Source: Erythrobacter sp. WG (GTDB lineage: Bacteria; Pseudomonadota; Alphaproteobacteria; Sphingomonadales; Sphingomonadaceae). Taken from it: a DNA stretch of 64,000 nucleotides. Below are positions 38,310-47,149 of the stretch, in pieces. Position 1 is the first letter of the stretch; every line of letters begins with the position of its first letter. The notes beneath the pieces are model-generated. The model was given only the letters and a program-made list of their open reading frames with translations, did not search any database and was not told the DNA's origin. Location: positions 1 to 64,000 of the forward strand of contig NZ_JAPFGY010000009.1 in assembly GCF_026586795.1 (NCBI RefSeq). The letters are read 5' to 3'. Both the position numbers and the translations under genes were made by a program.

Positions 38310-38515
38310 AGCAGCTCCTCATCCTCGTCGCGCGCGCCTGGCAGATCGGCCCCTCGCGCATCCTGCCGCCTTCGTGCCGCTACTATCCCTCGTGCAGCCA
38401 ATACGCGATCGAGGCGATCGGGAAGCACGGCGCACTCAAGGGTGGATGGATGGCCTTCAAGCGGCTAATGCGCTGCCACCCGTGGGGCGGGCATGGTCAC
38501 GATCCCGTGCCCTAG
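38306..38515 (+). CDS. yidD: Membrane protein insertion efficiency factor YidD
   Basis: A 69-residue protein with the family core ILPPSCRYYPSCSQYAIEAI and RLMRCHPWGGHGHDPVP, including its three conserved cysteines. It assists YidC-dependent membrane insertion. Coupled to rnpA by an ATGA overlap and followed by yidC. Confidence 0.95.
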   Translation: MKQLLILVARAWQIGPSRILPPSCRYYPSCSQYAIEAIGKHGALKGGWMAFKRLMRCHPWGGHGHDPVP

Positions 38516-38595
38516 GCGATCGCGCCGGGGACTGGAAACGAGACTGTTCTATCCCCATAACACACCAACTTGCCGCAATTCTCGAGAGTGTCACC

Positions 38596-40368
38596 TTGGA
38601 CAACCGCAATCTTCTCCTTGCCGTCGTGCTTTCGGGCCTGCTGATCCTCGGGTGGGACGTGGGGTTGCGCTATTTCTACCCCGAGGCCGCGATGTCCGGG
38701 CAGGCGACCCCGCCCAGCGCCGCGCAGACGGCGGCGGCGACCCAGTCGCGGGGCGGCAGCGGGACCGCCACGCTCGGCCCCGATGCGGCAGCGGCTGCGG
38801 CGGCCCCGCGCAAGGTTGACCTGACGGCCGCGCTCTCCGGCGGCAACCGGGTCGCGATCGACACGCCCCGCCTTGCCGGCTCGATCAACCTCGTCGGCGC
38901 GCGGATCGACGATATCGAACTGAAGGACTACCGCGAGACGGTGAAGAAGGATTCGGGACCGGTCCGCCTCTTCGCGCCCGAGGGCACGCCGAACCAGTAT
39001 TTCGCGGAGTTCGGCTTCGTCAGCGGCGGGGTGCGCCAGCCCTCGACCACGCTGTGGCAGGCCGACGGCGCCAAGCTCACGCCCGCGAGCCCGGTGACGC
39101 TCACCCACACCGACGCGGCCGGAACCACCTATCGCATTCGTTTCGCGGTCGATGCCAACTACATGATCACCGCGACGCAAAGCGTGAGCAACACCGGCGG
39201 CAATGCGGCGATCGTCCAGCCCTTCGCGCTCATCAAGCGCACCGACAGGACGGCGACCATCGACCAGTTCGCCTCGCATTCCGGCCCGGTCGGGGTGTTC
39301 GGCGGCACGCTGTGGGACCCGCATTCCTACGCCGAACTCGCCGAGCTCGGTGCCGACAAGGGCGAGGGCAAGCCCGACTGGCTCGGCTTTGTCGACCAGT
39401 ACTGGCTCGCCGCGCTGGTCCCGGGCGACGGCAAGGGCAATGTGAACGTCGACGATGCGGGCTTCCGCTCGCTCGGGGGCGGGCTGTTCCGCACCGACCT
39501 GCTCTATAGCGCCACCACCGTTCCCGCCGGCGGCAGCCTGTCGCAGGAGACCCGGCTCTACGCCGGCGCCAAGGAGAGCGAGGTGCTCGACGCCTACGAG
39601 GCGAGCGGCATCACCCGCTTCGGCCTCGCGATCAGCTGGGGCTGGTTCTGGTTCTTCGAGAAGCCGATCCTGTGGCTGCTGCGCACCCTGAACGGGCTCG
39701 CCGGCAATTTCGGCGTGGCGATCATCCTGCTGACGGTCGTGATCCGCGGCCTGATGTTCCCGATCGCGCAGAAGGGCTTTGCCTCGATGGCGGCGATGAA
39801 GGCCGTGCAGCCGAAGATGAAGGAGATCCAGGAGCGCTTCAAGGACGACAAGCAGCGCCAGCAGCAGGAGATCATGAAGCTCTACAAGGACGAGAACGTG
39901 AACCCCTTGTCCGGCTGCCTGCCGATGCTGATCCAGATCCCGGTGTTCTTCGCGCTCTACAAGGTGCTGCTGCTGTCGATCGATATGCGCCACGAACCGT
40001 TCATCCTGTGGATCCGCGACCTTTCCGCGCCCGATCCGGCGCATATCCTCAACCTGTTCGGCCTGTTGCCCTACACCGTCCCGGCCGGGTTCCTGGCGAT
40101 CGGGCCGCTCGCGGTCCTGCTGGGGATCACCATGTGGCTGACCTTCCGCCTCAACCCCACCGCGATGGACCCGGTGCAGAAGCAGGTCTTCGCGATCATG
40201 CCGTGGATGCTGATGTTCGTGATGGCGCCCTTCGCCGCGGGCCTGCTGCTTTACTGGATCACCTCGAACATCCTCACCGTGGCGCAGCAGAGCTACCTCT
40301 ATTCGCGCCACCCGCAGCTGAAGGCGGCGAACGCGGCGGCGGCTGCGGCGGAAGCGAAGAAGACCTGA
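38596..40368 (+). CDS. yidC: Membrane protein insertase YidC
   Basis: Inner-membrane insertase/chaperone (590 aa). N-terminal helix NLLLAVVLSGLLILGWDVGL, a large periplasmic domain (about 75-360), then the conserved core FFEKPILWLLRTLNGLAGNF, ERFKDDKQRQQQEIMKLYK and NPLSGCLPMLIQIPVFFALY. The start is taken as TTG at 38596 (M-DNRNLLLAV), as YidC typically begins MDN; no suitable ATG exists. Residues 30-70 carry an Ala-rich spacer. Confidence 0.94.
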   Translation: MDNRNLLLAVVLSGLLILGWDVGLRYFYPEAAMSGQATPPSAAQTAAATQSRGGSGTATLGPDAAAAAAAPRKVDLTAALSGGNRVAIDTPRLAGSINLVGARIDDIELKDYRETVKKDSGPVRLFAPEGTPNQYFAEFGFVSGGVRQPSTTLWQADGAKLTPASPVTLTHTDAAGTTYRIRFAVDANYMITATQSVSNTGGNAAIVQPFALIKRTDRTATIDQFASHSGPVGVFGGTLWDPHSYAELAELGADKGEGKPDWLGFVDQYWLAALVPGDGKGNVNVDDAGFRSLGGGLFRTDLLYSATTVPAGGSLSQETRLYAGAKESEVLDAYEASGITRFGLAISWGWFWFFEKPILWLLRTLNGLAGNFGVAIILLTVVIRGLMFPIAQKGFASMAAMKAVQPKMKEIQERFKDDKQRQQQEIMKLYKDENVNPLSGCLPMLIQIPVFFALYKVLLLSIDMRHEPFILWIRDLSAPDPAHILNLFGLLPYTVPAGFLAIGPLAVLLGITMWLTFRLNPTAMDPVQKQVFAIMPWMLMFVMAPFAAGLLLYWITSNILTVAQQSYLYSRHPQLKAANAAAAAAEAKKT

Positions 40369-40377
40369 GGGCGCGCT

Positions 40378-41055
40378 TTGGACGAAGCCGAACAGCAGGC
40401 CCGCGAGGAAGCGGCATCGCGGCTCTTTTCCGGGCCGGTCGATTTCCTGCGCTCGGCGCCGGCGCTCCAGTTCCTGCCCGACCCGCAAGTGCCCGAGATC
40501 GCCTTCTGCGGGCGCTCCAACGTCGGCAAGTCATCGCTCCTCAACGCGCTCACCGGCAGGAAGGCGATCGCGCGGGCCTCGGTGACGCCGGGGCGGACGC
40601 AGGAGCTCAATTTCTTCGACGTCGGCAGGCCCGAGGAAGAGGGTGCGCTGCCGCTGTTCCGGCTCGTTGACATGCCCGGCTATGGCTTTGCCAAGGCACC
40701 GGTGAAGGTCGTCGAGAAGTGGAAGGCGCTGGTCAATTCCTACCTGCGCGGGCGGCAGGTGCTGGCCCGCACGCTGGTGCTGGTCGACAGCCGGCACGGC
40801 CTCAAGGAGGTCGACCGCGAGATGATGACGATGCTCGACAAGGCCGCCGTCGGCTACCGGATCGTCCTCACCAAGACCGACAAGATCAAGGCGAGCGAGC
40901 TTGCCGCCGTCGCCGAGAAGACGGCGGCCGAGGCCAAGAAGCACGTTGCCGCTCATCCCGCAATCCACCTCACCAGCTCCGAGAAGGGCATGGGCATCGC
41001 CGCCCTCCGCGCCGCAGTCCTCGCCGATGCCCTCGGCGAAGGCTGGGCAGGCTAG
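40378..41055 (+). CDS. engB: Ribosome biogenesis GTP-binding protein EngB (YihA/YsxC)
   Basis: GTPase (225 aa) needed for large-subunit assembly. G1 GRSNVGKSSLLNALTG, G2/G3 VTPGRTQELNFF and LVDMPGYGFAK, G4 TKTDKIK, G5 SSEKGMG. The TTG start at 40378, nine bases after yidC, gives the expected N-terminus. Between G2 and G3 there is a short insertion (RPEEEGALP). Confidence 0.95.
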   Translation: MDEAEQQAREEAASRLFSGPVDFLRSAPALQFLPDPQVPEIAFCGRSNVGKSSLLNALTGRKAIARASVTPGRTQELNFFDVGRPEEEGALPLFRLVDMPGYGFAKAPVKVVEKWKALVNSYLRGRQVLARTLVLVDSRHGLKEVDREMMTMLDKAAVGYRIVLTKTDKIKASELAAVAEKTAAEAKKHVAAHPAIHLTSSEKGMGIAALRAAVLADALGEGWAG

Positions 41056-41069
41056 GACGAGCCCGCCGC

Positions 41070-41093
41070 GCGACGACCTCCTCAGGTCGTCGC
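41070..41093 (+). other. Hairpin downstream of engB
   Basis: GCGACGACCT-CCTC-AGGTCGTCGC, a perfect ten-pair stem 15 bases after the engB stop. No T-run follows, so it is a weak candidate terminator or an mRNA 3' stabiliser. Confidence 0.5.
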
Positions 41094-41197
41094 GGCAAGG
41101 GTACAAAACGGTTGTCGCCCGGCCTTCAGGCTCTAAGGTCCCCCCACCCAAGTGGATGACCCCAATCCGGGTCCTGCGACACGACATAAGGGACTCA

Positions 41198-42211
41198 ATG
41201 CCGACATCGATCGACAAAGCCGGTCCGCAGACCGTCGGGCAGATCAGCTTTCGCCAGCTGGCCGACGCGATGCCGCAGATGGTCTGGTCGACCCTGCCCG
41301 ACGGCGCGCATGATTACTACAACGCCCAGTGGTATGCCTTCACCGGCGTGCCCTATGGCTCGACTGACGGCGAGGGCTGGAACGGAATGTTCCACCCGGA
41401 CGATCAGGAGCGCGCCTGGGCCGTGTGGCGGCACAGCCTCGAGACGGGCGAGCCTTACGAGATCGAGTACCGCCTGCGCCACCACAGCGGCGAATACCGC
41501 TGGACACTCGGCCGTGCCCTGCCGATCCGCGGCGACGACGGGGCGATCATCCGCTGGGTCGGCACCTGCACCGAGATCCACGAGCACAAGCAGATCGCCG
41601 AGCAGAACGCCATCCTCAGCCGCGAATTGAGCCACCGGATCAAGAACATCTTCGCGGTGCTCAACGGCATCATCGGGATTTCCGCGCGGCACTATCCCGC
41701 CATCAAGGATCTCGCGCGCCAGCTCCAGGCGCGGGTCGCGGCGCTGGGCCGGGCGCACGACTACGTGCGCCCGCACAGCATGGAAAGCGCGCCGCATGAC
41801 GGCCCGCACCAGCTTTCCGAACTGCTGCAACAGCTCCTGCGGCCCTATCCGGCGCTCGAGGAAGGGCGCGTGGCGATCGAGGGCGAGGAATTCACGGTCG
41901 ACGATCGCGGCGCTACCCCGCTCGGGCTCGCCTTCCACGAACTGGCCACCAACTCCGCGAAATATGGCGCCCTGTCCGTGCCGGAGGGGCGGGTGCACAT
42001 CCGCACCGCGCGCGAAGACGGGGACGTGGTCATCACCTGGCAGGAAAGCGGGGGCCCCGCCGTCACCGCACCGGCCAAGACCGGGTTCGGGACGCAGCTC
42101 ACCGACATTAGCATCGTCAACCAGCTGGGCGGGGAGATCGAGCGTGAATGGGCGCCCGAGGGGCTGACGGTCAGGGTGCGGGTGCTGGCGGAGCGGCTCT
42201 ACCGCGAATGA
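41198..42211 (+). CDS. PAS-domain sensor histidine kinase, HWE family
   Basis: Soluble kinase (337 aa). A PAS domain (about 18-140, PAC end YRWTLGRALPIRGDDGAI) is followed by the HWE kinase core. H-box ELSHRIKNIFAVLNGIIGIS, N-box HELATNSAKYGALS, the WxE element WQESGGP and a late GFGTQL. HWE kinases in alphaproteobacteria often act in light or general stress signalling. No membrane helix, so the signal is cytoplasmic. The ATG at 41198 follows AAGGGA. It converges stop-to-stop on a receiver protein, its possible partner. Confidence 0.92.
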   Translation: MPTSIDKAGPQTVGQISFRQLADAMPQMVWSTLPDGAHDYYNAQWYAFTGVPYGSTDGEGWNGMFHPDDQERAWAVWRHSLETGEPYEIEYRLRHHSGEYRWTLGRALPIRGDDGAIIRWVGTCTEIHEHKQIAEQNAILSRELSHRIKNIFAVLNGIIGISARHYPAIKDLARQLQARVAALGRAHDYVRPHSMESAPHDGPHQLSELLQQLLRPYPALEEGRVAIEGEEFTVDDRGATPLGLAFHELATNSAKYGALSVPEGRVHIRTAREDGDVVITWQESGGPAVTAPAKTGFGTQLTDISIVNQLGGEIEREWAPEGLTVRVRVLAERLYRE

Positions 42212-42613
42212 TCAGCCGAAGCAGCGGATGAACGGCGGCGCTTCCGTCGCCTCGCCGCTGCGCCGCGCCAGCGCGAACCGCACCGCCGACAGCAGGCTGC
42301 GCTCATCGGTCGGCTTGGTGAGCACGCCGATCGTTCCGGCAACGCCATCACCCAGGAGGCGCGGGTTGGCGGTGACGAACAGCACCGCCGTCTTGAACTG
42401 GTTGGCGAGACGCGCGCCGATTTCCGGCCCGGTGAGGCCATCGCGCAGGTTCAGATCGACGAGCGCGAGGGCGACGCCGCGTTCGGCATAGGCCATTGCG
42501 CCTTTCAGATCGGCGGCAAGGCCCAGGACCTCATAGCCGTGATCTTCGAGGATGCTTTGCATCTCGAGCGCGACGAGCATCTCGTCTTCGACGATGAGGA
42601 TAGCGTTGGACAT
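42212..42613 (-). CDS. Single-domain response regulator
   Basis: Receiver-only protein (133 aa). Acidic pocket VEDE, phosphoacceptor Asp in LVDLNLRDG, switch Thr in VTANP and Lys in LTKP. There is no output domain, as in Sma0114-type receivers that pair with HWE kinases. The ATG at 42613 gives the standard N-terminus MSNAILIVEDE, though it lacks a clear ribosome site; ATGs near 42650 are alternatives. The 166 bases beyond hold nothing recognisable. Confidence 0.88.
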   Translation of the reverse strand: MSNAILIVEDEMLVALEMQSILEDHGYEVLGLAADLKGAMAYAERGVALALVDLNLRDGLTGPEIGARLANQFKTAVLFVTANPRLLGDGVAGTIGVLTKPTDERSLLSAVRFALARRSGEATEAPPFIRCFG

Positions 42614-42779
42614 AAAGTTCAAACTGTGCAGCGGCCCGATCGGTTCCATCATTTGACCCAGATTGAGCACTTTGTTCGCATTACTGTCCCCGATGGGCGC
42701 CGGCGCGCTGGTCAGCGGGCGTTTTGCTGGCAACGTTTCGCGGGTCGGCAAGGTCCTGCGGCCCGCCCGGCGGGGCAGG

Positions 42780-43202
42780 TCAGGCGGTCGCGAACAGTTT
42801 GGCGGGATCGGCAAAGGCCTTGAACTCGAGTGCGTTGCCTGCCGGGTCGCGCAGGAACATCGTCGCCTGCTCGCCCGGCAGGCCCTTGAAGCGGATGGTC
42901 GGCTCGATCACGAACGCGCAGCCCCCCGCGCGCAGGCGCTCGGCGAGCGCCTCCCACGCCTCCATCGTCAGCACCAGGCCGAAGTGCGGAACGGGGACGC
43001 CGTGGCCGTCGACATGGTTGCTCGCCCGGTCCCCGGCCTGACCGGGTGCGAGGTGCGCGACGATCTGGTGGCCGTGGAAATCGAAATCGATCCATTCGTC
43101 GGACGAGCGTCCCTCCGCGCAGCCCATCACTTCGCCGTAGAAGCGGCGCGCGGCGGCGAGATCGTCGACCGGGAAGGCGAGGTGGAAGGGGGGCAGGGTC
43201 AT
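42780..43202 (-). CDS. VOC/glyoxalase-family protein
   Basis: Vicinal-oxygen-chelate protein (140 aa). It begins [20 protein letters not shown] and ends [16 protein letters not shown], the paired beta-alpha-beta modules. Candidate metal ligands are the first His, an internal [11 protein letters not shown]is and the Glu in ALEFK. Substrate unknown; similar proteins are dioxygenases or resistance proteins. Confidence 0.88.
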   Translation of the reverse strand: MTLPPFHLAFPVDDLAAARRFYGEVMGCAEGRSSDEWIDFDFHGHQIVAHLAPGQAGDRASNHVDGHGVPVPHFGLVLTMEAWEALAERLRAGGCAFVIEPTIRFKGLPGEQATMFLRDPAGNALEFKAFADPAKLFATA

Positions 43203-43314
43203 CGATTTCGCTCCGGCAAAGGTTGATTTGCGATAGACCGTTCAGCCTCGACAGCGCCAGCCTGAATATCTACGGCAGCCGCAAATCGGTCCCGGCAAGG
43301 TGGAGCAGGCGGAC

Positions 43315-43974
43315 ATGAAACTCATCATCGGCAACAAGAACTATTCGAGCTGGTCCCTGCGCGGCTGGCTGGCGGTCAAGCAATCGGGCCTCTCGTTCGA
43401 GGAACTGACCGTGCCGATCATGGGCGAGGAGTGGGACCGGCTGAAGCACGACATGGGCGAGGTGCAGCCCTCCAGCGGCAAGGTGCCGATCCTGTGGGAC
43501 GGCGAGGCGGTGGTGTGGGACAGCCTTGCGATCCTCGAATACCTCGCCGACAAGGTGGGGCGGACCCGTTACTGGCCCAAGGACGAGGCGGCCCGCGCCA
43601 TGGCCCGGGCGATGGTCTGCGAGATGCACTCGGGCTACGTCACCCTGCGCAAAGAACTGCCGATGAACATCCGCCGCCGCGTGGAACTGCCCGGCCTCTC
43701 GGAGCAGACCCGCGCCGATATCGTGCGGATCCTCACCCTGTGGGCCGAGGCGCGCGCGCGGCACGGCAGCGCCGGGCCCTATCTGTTCGGCACCTTCGGC
43801 GCGGCGGACATCTTCTACGCTCCGGTGGTGACGCGCTTCGTCACCTACGGGATCGGCGTCCCCGGCTTCGCCCAGGCCTATATGCAGGCGATCTGGGAGC
43901 ATGACTGGATGGCCGAATGGATCGGCGCGGCGGAGCACGAGGAATGGGTGATCGAACAATACGAGCAGGTGTGA
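43315..43974 (+). CDS. Glutathione S-transferase family protein
   Basis: Cytosolic GST (219 aa). Thioredoxin-like domain KLIIGNKNYSSWSLRGWLAV with a Ser-rich active-site region and the glutathione-binding GKVPILWDGEAVVWDSLAIL. The helical C-terminal domain has FGTFGAADIFYAPVVTRFVT. Substrate unknown. Its stop overlaps the nuclease start as TGATG. Confidence 0.9.
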   Translation: MKLIIGNKNYSSWSLRGWLAVKQSGLSFEELTVPIMGEEWDRLKHDMGEVQPSSGKVPILWDGEAVVWDSLAILEYLADKVGRTRYWPKDEAARAMARAMVCEMHSGYVTLRKELPMNIRRRVELPGLSEQTRADIVRILTLWAEARARHGSAGPYLFGTFGAADIFYAPVVTRFVTYGIGVPGFAQAYMQAIWEHDWMAEWIGAAEHEEWVIEQYEQV

Positions 43975-44861
43975 TGCGGCGGCTGGCGCTTGCCCTTGCG
44001 GCGCTTGCCGCGCTGCTGGCTCCGGTGCAGGCTGGCGCATGGGGTGAATATGGCCACCGCCAGACAGCCTCGATCGCGATGGCCAACGTGTCGCCGCAAG
44101 TGCGCGCCAAGGTCCGCGCGCTGCTCGTGCACGAGAAGGCGCTGGGCACGCCCGAATGTCCGCTCAAGACGCTCGAGGATGCGGCGGTGTGGGCCGATTG
44201 TCTGCGCGGGCAGAGCTGGCGCTGGGGCTACACCTTCGCCTGGCATTATCGCACTGCGCCGATCTGCAAGGCCTTCGACCCGAAGGCGAACTGTGCGGGC
44301 GGCAACTGCGTGACCGCGCAGATCGTCCGCGCCCACCGCGTCCTCGCCGACGAGCGCCTGCCGGCGGCGGTGCGTTTGGAGGCGCTCGCCTTCATGGTCC
44401 ATTTTGCGGGCGATGTGCATATGCCGCTCCATTCGGGCGATAACGACGATCAGGGCGGCAACGCGGTGAAGGCCGATTACGGGATCAAGCCGGGGCTGAA
44501 CCTGCATTCGATCTGGGACGGCCCGCTGGCCGAGCGGGCGATCAGCGATCCGGCCGACCCAGTGGTGCGCGCCTATACCCCCGCAGAGCGCGCGGAGTTT
44601 GCCGGGGGCACGCCCGACGACTGGGGCCGCGAGAGCTGGGAGATCGCGCGCAGTTTCGTCTATCCCACCGCCTTCGACACGCAGGCGCCGTGCGACGAGA
44701 CGCTGCCGGAACGCATCGTTCTGTCCCAGGACGATATCGCGCGCGCCGTGCCGCTTGCGCGGTCGCGCGTCGTGCAGGCGGGGCTCAGGATCGCCGGCCT
44801 CCTTGAAAGCGCCTTCGCTCCGGGCCCGCTGAATGTGCCCGAGGCACCGCGGCGCCCCTAG
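43974..44861 (+). CDS. S1/P1-type zinc nuclease
   Basis: Secreted single-strand nuclease family (295 aa). The signal peptide ends QAGA, leaving Trp as the mature N-terminus (WGEYGHRQTASIAM), a required zinc ligand. Other ligands lie in TLEDAAVWAD, FAWHY and FMVHFAGDVHMPLHSGDNDD, then HSIWD. Six cysteines likely form disulfides. Role: periplasmic or extracellular nucleic-acid turnover. Converges with the LysE gene, stops sharing CTAG. Confidence 0.92.
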   Translation: MRRLALALAALAALLAPVQAGAWGEYGHRQTASIAMANVSPQVRAKVRALLVHEKALGTPECPLKTLEDAAVWADCLRGQSWRWGYTFAWHYRTAPICKAFDPKANCAGGNCVTAQIVRAHRVLADERLPAAVRLEALAFMVHFAGDVHMPLHSGDNDDQGGNAVKADYGIKPGLNLHSIWDGPLAERAISDPADPVVRAYTPAERAEFAGGTPDDWGRESWEIARSFVYPTAFDTQAPCDETLPERIVLSQDDIARAVPLARSRVVQAGLRIAGLLESAFAPGPLNVPEAPRRP

Positions 44862-45469
44862 GCGAAGGCCTTCGCCAGGAACCAGGCGGCCACGCCGAGC
44901 ATCGCGAGCGCCAGCACCCGGCGCACCATCCCGGCGCTGGCCTCGGCCATCAGCACTCCCCGCGCGCGTCCGGCACCGAGCACCAGCGCGAGGTGAATGG
45001 CGGTGGCTATGGTGACGCTGACCGCGCCAAGGGTCAGCCCCTCGGCGAATGTGGGCCGCCCGCCGCTGACGAATTGCGGCATGACGGTGATGAGGAACAG
45101 CGCCGATTTGGGATTGAGCAGGTTGATGACGAAGCCCGCGAGCGCGTGGCGGCCGGTTGCGGCCCTGGGTGCGGCGGCCTGCGAGCTCTCGCCGCTGTCG
45201 CGCCACGCCTCCCACGCGAGCCATGCCATCATCGCCGCCGCCGCCAGCGACACGCCCCGCGAGATCGCCCCGTCACTGGCGAGGATGACGCCCGCCGCCA
45301 GCACGCTCAGCACGGCGTTGCCGGCGAGGCCGAGAGCGATCCCCGCAACCGCCCCCACGCCGGCGCGGCGTCCCTCGGCGATTGTCAGCGTCGCCAGCCA
45401 TGCCATGTTGGGGCCCGGCGTGATCTCGACGATCAGCACCGCAAGGGCAAAGCCGGCGAGGTCGATCAC
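44858..45469 (-). CDS. LysE-family amino-acid exporter
   Basis: Membrane protein (203 aa, about six helices). The family start FALAVLIVEITPGPNMAWLA and the block FVINLLNPKSALFLITVMPQ are diagnostic of LysE/RhtB exporters. Start GTG at 45469 overlaps the cupin gene stop as GTGA. Substrate unknown. Confidence 0.9.
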   Translation of the reverse strand: MIDLAGFALAVLIVEITPGPNMAWLATLTIAEGRRAGVGAVAGIALGLAGNAVLSVLAAGVILASDGAISRGVSLAAAAMMAWLAWEAWRDSGESSQAAAPRAATGRHALAGFVINLLNPKSALFLITVMPQFVSGGRPTFAEGLTLGAVSVTIATAIHLALVLGAGRARGVLMAEASAGMVRRVLALAMLGVAAWFLAKAFA

Positions 45470-45942
45470 GGCAGGCGCCGGGCCTCGTAGCGGGTGCCGT
45501 CCTTGCGGGCATAGCCGGCGGCGTCGAAGACCATGTCGATGTCGGGATATTCGCCGCTGTCGGCCTCGCGCGCACCGGCGCTGATCGCCACGAACACGCA
45601 GGGGGTGTCCGAGCGGTTATGGAGGTGGTGCCCGTTCGCCTCGCCCGCGGGGAAGGCAAGAATGTCGCCCCGCCCCACGGGTGTCTCGCCCGCGTCGTCG
45701 ATCAGCACCGCCTCGCCATCGAGGATCACCACCAGTTCGTCTTGCCCCCTGTGCCAGTGGCGCTGCGACGAGAACGCGCCGGGGAGAAGGGTGACGTGGC
45801 TCGCGCCCATCAGGGTGAGGCCCGCCACCGGCGCGAGGCGGCGATACCAGCGCCCCTCCACCGCCGTATCGAAGGGCGGCGGATAGCCTGTCGCGTTGGT
45901 GTGCGGGATGCTTGCGAGATCGAGCTTGGGCATTTCCGGCAA
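45466..45942 (-). CDS. Cupin-domain protein
   Basis: A 158-residue single-domain cupin. Metal-site motif 1 is SSQRHWHRGQDELVVILDGE and motif 2 GDILAFPAGEANGHHLHN. Enzyme or sensor role not predictable. Coupled to the LysE exporter, suggesting a shared amino-acid or amine substrate. Divergent from dapE across 22 bases. Confidence 0.88.
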   Translation of the reverse strand: MPEMPKLDLASIPHTNATGYPPPFDTAVEGRWYRRLAPVAGLTLMGASHVTLLPGAFSSQRHWHRGQDELVVILDGEAVLIDDAGETPVGRGDILAFPAGEANGHHLHNRSDTPCVFVAISAGAREADSGEYPDIDMVFDAAGYARKDGTRYEARRLP

Positions 45943-45964
45943 CTCCTGCTAGGCCCGGCAAACC

Positions 45965-47116
45965 ATGCTCGACGCTCTCGACCTTGCCAAGCGCCTGATC
46001 GCCGCGCCTTCCGTGACCCCCGCAACCGGGCCGGTGTTCGCCGAGCTCGAGGCGATGCTGGTACCGCTGGGCTTCGCGGTCCACCGCTTCACCCGCGGCG
46101 CGGGGGCGGACGGCAGCGACGAGGCGCCGGTCGAGAACCTCTTCGCGTGGCGGCCCGGTCCCGCAGGCTCGCGCCATTTCGCCTTCGCCGGCCACCTCGA
46201 CGTCGTGCCGCCGGGCGAGGGGTGGTCCTCCGATCCTTTCGAACCCCAGGTGCGCGGCGAATTGCTCCACGGGCGCGGGGCGGTCGACATGAAGGGGGCG
46301 ATCGCCGCGATGGTCGCCGCCGCTGCCGAGGTCCCGCGCGAGGCCGGCACGATCAGCTTCATCATCACCGGCGACGAGGAAGGTCCTGCGCTCCACGGCA
46401 CCCGCGCGCTGATCGACTGGATGGAAGGCGAAGGCCACCGCCCCGACCTGTGCCTCGTCGGCGAGCCCACCAGCGTAAACCGGCTCGGCGACATGGTGAA
46501 GATCGGGCGGCGCGGCTCGGTCAACATCTGGATCACCGTCGAGGGCACGCAGGGCCACGTCGCTTACCCGCACCTCGCCGACAACCCGCTGCCCCGGCTG
46601 GTCGCGATCCTTTCCGAACTCGACGCCCTGACGCTCGATACCGGGACGGCGTGGTTTCAGCCCTCCAACCTCGAGATTACCGACATCGCGGTGGGCAACA
46701 AGGCGACCAACGTCATCCCCCCGCTGGGGCAGGCGCGTGTCTCGATCCGCTTCAACGACCTCCACACCGGCAAGAGCCTGTCCGACCGCGTCTGCGCGAT
46801 CGCCGAGCGGCACGGCGGCAAGGCGCGGCCCGTAATCTCGGGCGAGCCGTTCCTGACCGAGCCCGGCGCCTTCTCGAAGCTGGTCAGCGCGGCCGTGGAG
46901 GCCGAGACGGGCATTGTCCCCGAACTCAGCACCACCGGCGGCACCTCGGACGCGCGCTTCCTGCGCAGCCTGTGCCCGGTGATCGAATTCGGCCTCTGCA
47001 ACGCCACCATGCACAAGCGTGACGAGGCCGTGGCGATCCCCGACCTTGCCGTGCTCGCCCGCATCTACGCCCGCATCGCCCGCGCCGCGCTGGCGCTCGC
47101 CCCGACGGACGGCTAG
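45965..47116 (+). CDS. dapE: Succinyl-diaminopimelate desuccinylase
   Basis: M20 zinc hydrolase of lysine/diaminopimelate synthesis (383 aa). First ligand in FAFAGHLDVVPPGEGWSSDP, bridging Asp in GRGAVDMKGAIAAMVAA, catalytic Glu pair ITGDEEGPAL and the C-terminal FGLCNATMHKRDEAV. The dimerisation domain lies between (RRGSVNIWITVEGTQGHVAY). dapB, two steps earlier in the pathway, is in the same window but not adjacent. Confidence 0.96.
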   Translation: MLDALDLAKRLIAAPSVTPATGPVFAELEAMLVPLGFAVHRFTRGAGADGSDEAPVENLFAWRPGPAGSRHFAFAGHLDVVPPGEGWSSDPFEPQVRGELLHGRGAVDMKGAIAAMVAAAAEVPREAGTISFIITGDEEGPALHGTRALIDWMEGEGHRPDLCLVGEPTSVNRLGDMVKIGRRGSVNIWITVEGTQGHVAYPHLADNPLPRLVAILSELDALTLDTGTAWFQPSNLEITDIAVGNKATNVIPPLGQARVSIRFNDLHTGKSLSDRVCAIAERHGGKARPVISGEPFLTEPGAFSKLVSAAVEAETGIVPELSTTGGTSDARFLRSLCPVIEFGLCNATMHKRDEAVAIPDLAVLARIYARIARAALALAPTDG

Positions 47117-47149
47117 CGCGCGGTCACGCGCAGGAGAGACTTCAGGACA

